Below, piece after piece: positions 57,626 through 64,000 of a stretch of 64,000 nucleotides of DNA. The position numbers were made by a program, and so were the translations under genes. Source of the stretch: Sipunculus nudus (taxonomy: Eukaryota > Annelida > Sipuncula > Golfingiida > Sipunculidae); contig CM049322.1 in NCBI GenBank assembly GCA_026874595.1, positions 39,550,840 through 39,614,839 of the forward strand. The letters are read 5' to 3'. A model generated the notes under the pieces. The model saw nothing but the letters and a program-made list of their open reading frames with translations. It was not told the origin of the DNA and made no database searches. Each line of letters begins with the position of its first letter. Positions within the stretch are counted from its first letter, which is position 1.

Positions 57626-59224
57626 GATAACCATTGGTGCAAACTGCATGAGAGTACTGGAACGCAGGGTTCAGCACAAGCTGCCTAATTAACTCTATCT
57701 GGCTCTTGATGACTAAAACATCCATAAATATAGAAAAGATAGAGAAAGTATATTATTATTTTGACACGAACATCATTTATTACAAATTTACAACAATGAA
57801 TCCATATCTATTTTGAAAGAGAGGGTAGAGAGAAATATTTTATTTAACATAAAGTAATGAGACAGTGATGAGAATAGAGAATCATATTTACATAAAAGTC
57901 ATATAAACAGTCATATTAATGGGAAGGTTGTTAATTTAGTTGACAATTCAATTGTTTGATAATTAATGCTTAATTTTAAAAACTTAAAAATACCCTTGCA
58001 CCTCTGTTAGACAGATAGTATTAAAATGTAACATTTTTTTAATAATTAAGTAAATTAAAAAATGTTTCATTACAAATTAGTTTGTTATCAAGTTAAGTAA
58101 TAAAGTAATGTTACTTAAAAGTAAGAGATGAGAAACTGTGGCAATAGTAAATTAGTAATAGCAATAGCAAAATAATAAAATAAAACTAAAAATAATGTTT
58201 ACATAAAAAAATGAACTAAACTCAACCCTGAGGAGTATGTTAACATTTTTTTTCAGACTAAACATCCAGGAGTCAGAATGAGCAGAGAACTGTCTACACC
58301 AAACAAATATGTAACAATGTGTAATGATTTTGGAAAGCCCATGTTCAAATTGTATAGAGTAAATTCACCACTGTGTGATGCATTTTTGTTATCAGATTTT
58401 GATATGTGTGTTTATTGAAAATAAACAAAGTAATAAAAAGTTGTTTTTTGTCACTATCACAATGTAAATCCCCTGAAAGCACAAAAGTAATTGCGAAAGT
58501 AATTCCAATTACTTCAAATGGTAATTGTAATTGTAATCGATTACTTTTTTGAAAACACAAAAGTAATTGTAATTGTAATCGATTATTTTTAAAAGTAATT
58601 GTATTTGTAATCGATTTTTTTTAAAGTATTTGGACCCAACCCTGCAGTTGGGATGATAACTGATATCCATAATCATCACGATATATGTCAGCTCTGGCGT
58701 TCGGAATTACAACCAAATTGAATTTCTTGGACATTTTCACAATACTAACCTATATGATAAATTTCAGTTATATCTGTGATACTGTTTCCAGATATCGTGC
58801 GGACACACACGCACACACACAAAGAATCAAATGTAACAACCATATTTTTGCACAGGTTAATAAATGCTGTTTCACCGATTTTGCAAAGCGAAAGCCGAGG
58901 TGTAATGCGTGCTTCTGCAACTACAATGAGATTAATATGAAACGTTTATTTACATATCTATGAGATAACGCTTGGATGTACATGATTACCCAGACCTTAT
59001 TTCATCAGCGCGTCCTTCACCATTCGGTCGTTAACTTTACATGAGTCAGAAAGTCTGTTTTCATCTTGGTATAGTCTGGTCCAAGCCGGTTTCATTTTTT
59101 GCATGCAATTTATTCAGTTGATTTCTTTTCGTTTACTGATCATTACCGATGCGATAGCTTGGTCGTGACTGCACGTATAGAGTTATATTTTGTAATGAAA
59201 ATTCTATAAAGCATAAAATAAACA

Positions 59225-60530
59225 CTCACAGAGCACAGACCTACGGAGGGCAGATTATTACCTCCAAATGGCATCGTCAGAAATGCAGCACGTTTCCTTC
59301 AAAGCATTTCAAGATCCAGATTTCTCTAACTGTTAGCAATATTACTCAAACAGTACTCAACAGACTTTGATGAAATTTTCTGGATAGCTCGGAAATGTTA
59401 CAAGGAACAATTGATTACATTTTAGCGTGATCCATGTGATCATATCCCTGGAATGAGTGATTTATTGGGCTGATAGCGCATTCGTTTACGCGGGGACGAA
59501 GCAGATGACGATATGGACATCTTAAGAGTGAGAGTCATGACGTCAAAGATGACAATCAATGACGTCACTTCACGTGTACGCGCCGTTTCAATGAAAGGTG
59601 TCAGTTGATCAACGTACAGCATAAGGGCCATTGTTGCTGTTCGTTGTGCTTGTAGTTCTGGGCCCTTTTGCAATAAGAAGGCAAAATGACTCTCCCCCAA
59701 TGGGAGAATGGGCCAAAAACATGACTCAGACAAGCCCGAGATCTCAGTCCTTAGCAGTTAAAGCTGTTTTAGCATAGGCCGGCCGAACTCTTTGGAAATC
59801 CCTTTTTATAAAGCCTCATAGATTGAAGGACGATTGACAAATTACAAATACTCAAATCTTCAAAGATCGTAACCTGAGTGTATACGGTTATTATCATATT
59901 CCTCTAACTGCTTTGTAAACATCATGTTACAATAAAATAGTTAATAATTCAGCTCGCATCTTGTTTTGTAACGTCACAGAAGGATGACAAACGCAACTTT
60001 TAAAAATGCACGTGACATTTGATACAGCCAAGACATTTCATAATTTGAGTAAAACTACATAAATTTTAAATAACATGGTCACATTATTTTTACCTCAGCC
60101 AAGCGTCGGGAGTTATGCTTTTTTGTGGCGTTGGTTTGTTTTTTTTAGCAACATATCTCAAAAAGTTATTCACTGATTTTAATTACATTTTTAGGATAGC
60201 TCGGCAATGATAAAAGGAATAATTGAATACATTTTAGGTGGTAATCGTTGCGTAAGTAAGCCTCATATGAGGGTTTTTATGGACATTTTATGCACACATT
60301 TTTAGGCCGGGACGTAGCATGTGACGATATGGCCATCTTAAGAGTGCGAGTCATGACGTAAATGACGTCACTTTATATGTATGTGCCGTTTCACTGAAAG
60401 GTGTTTGTAACTCAACGTACAACATAGGACCATTTTTATAGGGGAAAATGTTGCATTTCGAACAATGCAAGTTGGGGTTGATGAGGTGCCTTGCGGAGGT
60501 CTGCGCTCTCTGAGCACATTTCTAGTTATA
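59225..60530. mobile_element. Two-unit dispersed repeat with inverted ends
   Basis: GAGCACAGACCTACGGAGGG at the left and GCGGAGGTCTGCGCTCTCTG at the right are imperfect inverted copies. Internally, GATAGCTCGG, CATCTTAAGAGTG, GTCATGACGT and CACTGAAAGGTG-like motifs occur twice about 850 bp apart. No ORF is convincing. Confidence 0.6.
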
Positions 60531-61129
60531 ATTCTTTCTTTGTCACCACCAGTTTTAGTAGTTGTTATTATTTTTGTTACCTTATGTTAATGTAGAAAGT
60601 AGGTATATTGGTGAAAGTAATTTGAAGAAATAACTGTGAATATTCGTACAGACAGTACATGGGGAATACCTAAACACAACGTGTAATAGGCGATGGAATG
60701 AGTAATATATTTGCGCAGTTTTCATCCAGGGGGCAAACCATATCAGATCCCCCATATTTTGCCAATAAAGAGAATTTAATTTCTCATACAAATTAATCTG
60801 GTTTGAATCCATTAAAATGTGATTTATTAACATAAATTTATTCCTTTGATTCCAGTGTATGGTAATCTTTTCAGAAATAATCAAAATCTTAAAAATAAAA
60901 CTCCCTTATCTTTTTCTAGTACAAAAGTTTCAGTATATAAGCTTTGCCTCCTCAAGATGACACAATAAACGATATGCCGTACACTGTTTCAAAGAAAGCT
61001 AAGTTCAAGTAATAAGTATGTATTTAAATCTAAACTAAGTTTTATAGTGAAATAACAGTTTTATATTAACAAAATAAAATAAACTATATATTTAAATGGA
61101 TTTTTCAACTAGATATAATATCTGTTGCT

Positions 61130-61300
61130 AGGCACTCTTCATTGGTCAATGCGTTCGGTAGTCTGTAGGGGTGGACAGGAGAACCCGGAAAAAAATGACC
61201 TATCTTGGATGGACATCTAATCTCCTAGCCACCTCGGGGATCGAACCCGAATCGGCAGTGGAGTGAGCCGAGTGTTTTACCACTCCACTGTCCACGCCAA
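61130..61300 (-). mobile_element. tRNA-derived SINE, minus strand
   Basis: Read on the minus strand from about 61298 it begins GGCGTGGACAGTGGAGTGGT (A-box region). A GGGTTCGATCCCC B box follows about 40 nt later (plus 61236-61248), then a tRNA-unrelated body. The pol III promoter spacing is right for a tRNA-derived head, but the flanks do not form a clean tRNA cloverleaf. Confidence 0.7.
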
Positions 61301-61319
61301 ATATTGACAAATTTGTATG

Positions 61320-61375
61320 TATGTGTGTGTGGGGGGGTTAATTGCCAAAAGCACCCCCCCCCCCCCACACACTCC
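61320..61375. repeat. Inverted GT/G and C/CA simple repeats
   Basis: GTGTGTGTGGGGGGG is followed after about 20 nt by a C16 run and CACACAC, so the two could pair as a hairpin. Confidence 0.8.
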
Positions 61376-62691
61376 CAAAGTCCGTAGGCGGGCATTCCTT
61401 ACAAGACTGGACGGCAGTTTGCAGTTCTTTTAGATTCTTTTGAGGTTGTATCCTTCGCTCATGTACCTTTATTTAACCTTCATTCCACATCAGACACGAT
61501 AAAAAAACATTATTTACATCTATCTATATCAGAGGATAATTGGGTCTGATAAATGGAAATTATATGATAACATCGAAATTATTTTCTTTATAAAATTATG
61601 AAATAGTTGATCATATCAAGCATAATATATGTGACTGTATATAAACTAGTGCTTTTATTAACACTTTTCTTATTTTCTAAATCGCCCTTGAGTGTCCGTA
61701 TAGCACTGATGGTATTATAATGCGTCCTGGATAATCAAGGCTGACCCCGTCTTCAATTTAATACGAACCGCTATTACAATATCCGTTTTACCTGAACATA
61801 CTGATCAATACTCATATATAGACATAATTAATGTTATCACTAAGATCTCATTTAGATATAAATGTAATTGTTAATAGAATAAATTACTGATTATGTGAGT
61901 GTACAGATGTACATGAGTGTATGCTAAGCCCTTTCCCGACAATTAATGTAAATGACTGAAATAACAACATTGTATTTAATGTATCTCAGATAAAGAAATT
62001 TTCCGGGCTGGTATAAGCCAGTTTTAACCGGTATAAACCTCGTTACATCTGTTTACCCTCATATGTGATAAAGTATCATGTACATCCAAGTATTATTTCG
62101 CATATATAAATAACATTTTCTAAAAAAATCTTCGGATATTTGCTGAAGCACGACTGTTGTCCCTATTTGATAGTTATCCCTATGTTAATGTCTGGGGTAC
62201 TTCCGTGCACATGTTATCCAAAGGTCTCCAAGCCTTTATATCCATGGACACGACCTAACCTTATTTTGCCTGATAAAAGATTAGCATTTTATTGAAACAA
62301 TATATTGCACAGCTAAAAAGTAAAATGTAAGTATACTTTGTAAGAAAATGGTACATACCTTAGTTGTTTATTTATCTTATTTCAAACTGACAGTGCTATT
62401 TACGTAAATACTGCAAGTCTAACGGGAGAGATTATGACTTACGGTCATATTTTTGGTTTTTATAATTTAACCTACAGATATTCACTCTGTTGCTTGAAAA
62501 AATTGTTATAACATCTGGAAGCTTGAAAATAATTTACAGGATTAAGTAACTTTTTAACGAGGATTAACACAAGATTATATATATATGATAGCCAGGAACC
62601 GATACTTATTTTCACGATAAATAAATCATATTTTTGTTAAATCCTGTATATTTTTATTCTTTTAAACGAAAAAGCTGGCAGACAAATCACA

Positions 62692-62840
62692 ATGATATCA
62701 TCGAAGAGAGATATACCGCAGCAAAAGATGGAAAAGGTGACAGGAAAAACTGAAAGAACACAACACATTACGGAGAAGGCAACAATTGAAAAGGAACAAA
62801 ACGAACCGATCCACTCATGGATAGCACTTACAGGCAAAAT
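62692..62840 (+). repeat. Dispersed repeat with coding-like frame, copy 2
   Basis: The plus frame reads MISSKRDIPQQKMEKVTG, KTERTQHITEKATIEKEQNE and PIHSWIALTGK. It resembles the minus-strand frame at 39815-39670 (EKA, HSWIAL-GK). The family is not recognised. It lies 0.9 kb upstream of the 63712 transporter exon. Confidence 0.5.
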
Positions 62841-63711
62841 ACATTTAATGTTTCATCAGCCACTTAACAAATGTAAATAAATAAATTCTAACTTGCTCTC
62901 ATATTATAGTATGAAAATATGCAACTGTGCAATGTGATATAAAGTACGTTACATTTTTTGCAATAAATATTGAATATAAATTAAAAATAATAAGCATAGC
63001 ACCTCTTCTTTTCATATAATGTTCATAATTTTTGTTTATAACATAACAGTACTTAAATACTGATCGGTTATCGCGATATTCATATTAAACATTTATTCAT
63101 AACATATTAGCAAACTCATTTAGCAATCAAATTTCCCGTGACACGTTTTATCATCCATACGCTATTAAAGACAACCCTTTTTTCTATATGTTGTCAACAT
63201 TTCATTAAAATGTTTACGAGTTAAACTTTATACCAGATTCAGTAACCACATTTTGTTATTATATACATACCTATTTGTTAACTCTACGTTTGGCATTTGA
63301 GCAGTATACAAATATGAGAAGTTTACAATTATAGCCGTTTTTGCCCAGGTAAGAAGGGTACGCGTTCATCCTCGTTCGTGTGTGTGTTTCTGTGTGTGTT
63401 TGTTCACACAGAACTCCCGCATTCCTGAACGGAATCACATGAAATTTCCAGGGTCCTTCGTGAATGGGACAATGTTTAGATAATATTTCGATGTAGATTC
63501 GGCACATGGTCTGGATTTAGGAATGTCGCCAATAACAATTGATATTTTCCAATAAAGTGCACGATTGCACCTCTGATTAAAGGGAGAATAAGTGAATGCA
63601 TCCCACAATAATGGTCCCAGAAAGAGTGGAGGCTTGCATTCCTAAATATGCAGATATCTAGTTGTATTTTCTTAATTTGTTCTTGAATGTGTTTTTTTTT
63701 TCCGTTCCCAG

Positions 63712-63855
63712 GTATCACCGCCTGCTTGGCAATAATGAACGGTACAATCATGTGTTTTGGCCAGGTATACGTAGAGCTACTTGACCTTTATAATGAGGGG
63801 CCGCTGAGAACCAGTCTAGTTATGACAGTTTCCGGAATCTGCTTTACAGTGTCGG
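63712..63855 (+). CDS. Monocarboxylate-transporter-like exon (gene continues right)
   Basis: After TTCCCAG the 144-nt exon reads GITACLAIMNGTIMCFGQVY, VELLDLYNEG and LRTSLVMTVSGICFTVS plus one base, ending at GTAGGT. Length, phase and residues match exons 43782-43639 and 31329-31186. It is on the opposite strand to the other two loci. The rest of the gene lies beyond 64000, and no first exon was recognised upstream. Confidence 0.85.
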
Positions 63856-64000
63856 GTAGGTCATCACGTCATACATTTGTATAATTGCACTATCTTTCCC
63901 AAAGAGGTTGTTACTACCCGACACAAACCTCGCCCTGTTAGGCACCGTGGGACAGCTACGACTTCTAGTCTCAGTATTATTTTTGTTCACATTTAATAAA

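Larger units (their letters stand above)
53615..58644. mobile_element. Non-autonomous hAT-like transposon, 5.03 kb
   Basis: A perfect 8-bp target-site duplication CAGTTGGG flanks it (53607-53614 and 58645-58652). The ends CAGAGTTTGGTCC and GGACCCAACCCTG are inverted, and subterminal regions at both ends carry AGTAATTGTAATTG/AATCGATTAC repeats. An 8-bp duplication and CAG ends are hallmarks of hAT elements. I see no transposase ORF; most of the interior is tandem repeats. Confidence 0.85.

Noticed and set aside
59440-59733. 97-codon minus ORF
   Set aside because: It lies entirely inside a dispersed repeat, and its second repeat unit does not keep the frame.
1-64000. Reassigned TGA codon or selenocysteine as explanation for the in-frame TGAs
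   Set aside because: TAA and TAG also interrupt the relics, and the transporter and CUB frames need TGA to be rare. No conserved Cys/Sec position is involved. Decay or error is simpler.

Overview
This window looks like animal nuclear DNA, most likely from a lophotrochozoan and probably a mollusc. It is AT-rich, its genes are split into small exons with GT/AG introns, microsatellites are dense, and transposon relics are common. The species is an inference from family and repeat style, not something I could search. No gene lies wholly inside the window with an undamaged set of exons and both ends visible. Exon calls rest on splice sites, on codon phase that matches across introns, and on paralogous exons of identical length.

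Left part (1-2.2 kb, minus strand): a decayed gene with an N-terminal THAP zinc-finger exon, a Ser/Thr/Pro-rich linker and a body carrying the motif GDGRADSPGHCAKYGSYT. It has several in-frame stops and frameshifts. It probably lies inside an intron of the next gene.

2.9-24.5 kb (plus strand): one large modular secreted-protein gene whose 5' end is off the window. It has at least six CUB domains, each split over two exons; every second-half exon is 166 nt and the first halves are 182 or 188 nt. Two copies of a roughly 75-residue four-cysteine repeat and a trypsin-like serine protease domain follow. The charge-relay Asp and the GDSGGP serine are present, but the His-57 exon looks degenerate. 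Two exons carry an in-frame TGA, and one exon lacks a GT donor where its paralogue has one. The gene is therefore either decaying or a catalytically dead homologue. Its last intron houses an internally deleted Tigger/pogo-like transposon with TA target-site duplications.

24.5-44 kb (mainly minus strand): a cluster of SLC16/monocarboxylate-transporter-like sequences with a C-type lectin gene among them. One transporter locus (41.4-43.8 kb) has four intact exons. Another (27.5-31.3 kb) is a relic with five in-frame stops. A 138-bp copy of a transporter exon sits at 40.03-40.17 kb. Two diverged copies of a roughly 0.9-kb non-coding block (26.4-27.4 and 36.4-37.35 kb) suggest past tandem duplication. 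A third transporter begins at the right edge (63.7 kb, plus strand). All three transporter loci share a 144-nt exon.

44-63.7 kb: no convincing gene. It holds a long degenerate minisatellite, a putative terminal-inverted-repeat element, and a 5.03-kb non-autonomous hAT-like element with a perfect 8-bp target-site duplication. Two tandem arrays inside that element repeatedly carry the palindrome GGTGGCGCCACC. A two-unit dispersed repeat and a tRNA-derived SINE complete the region.
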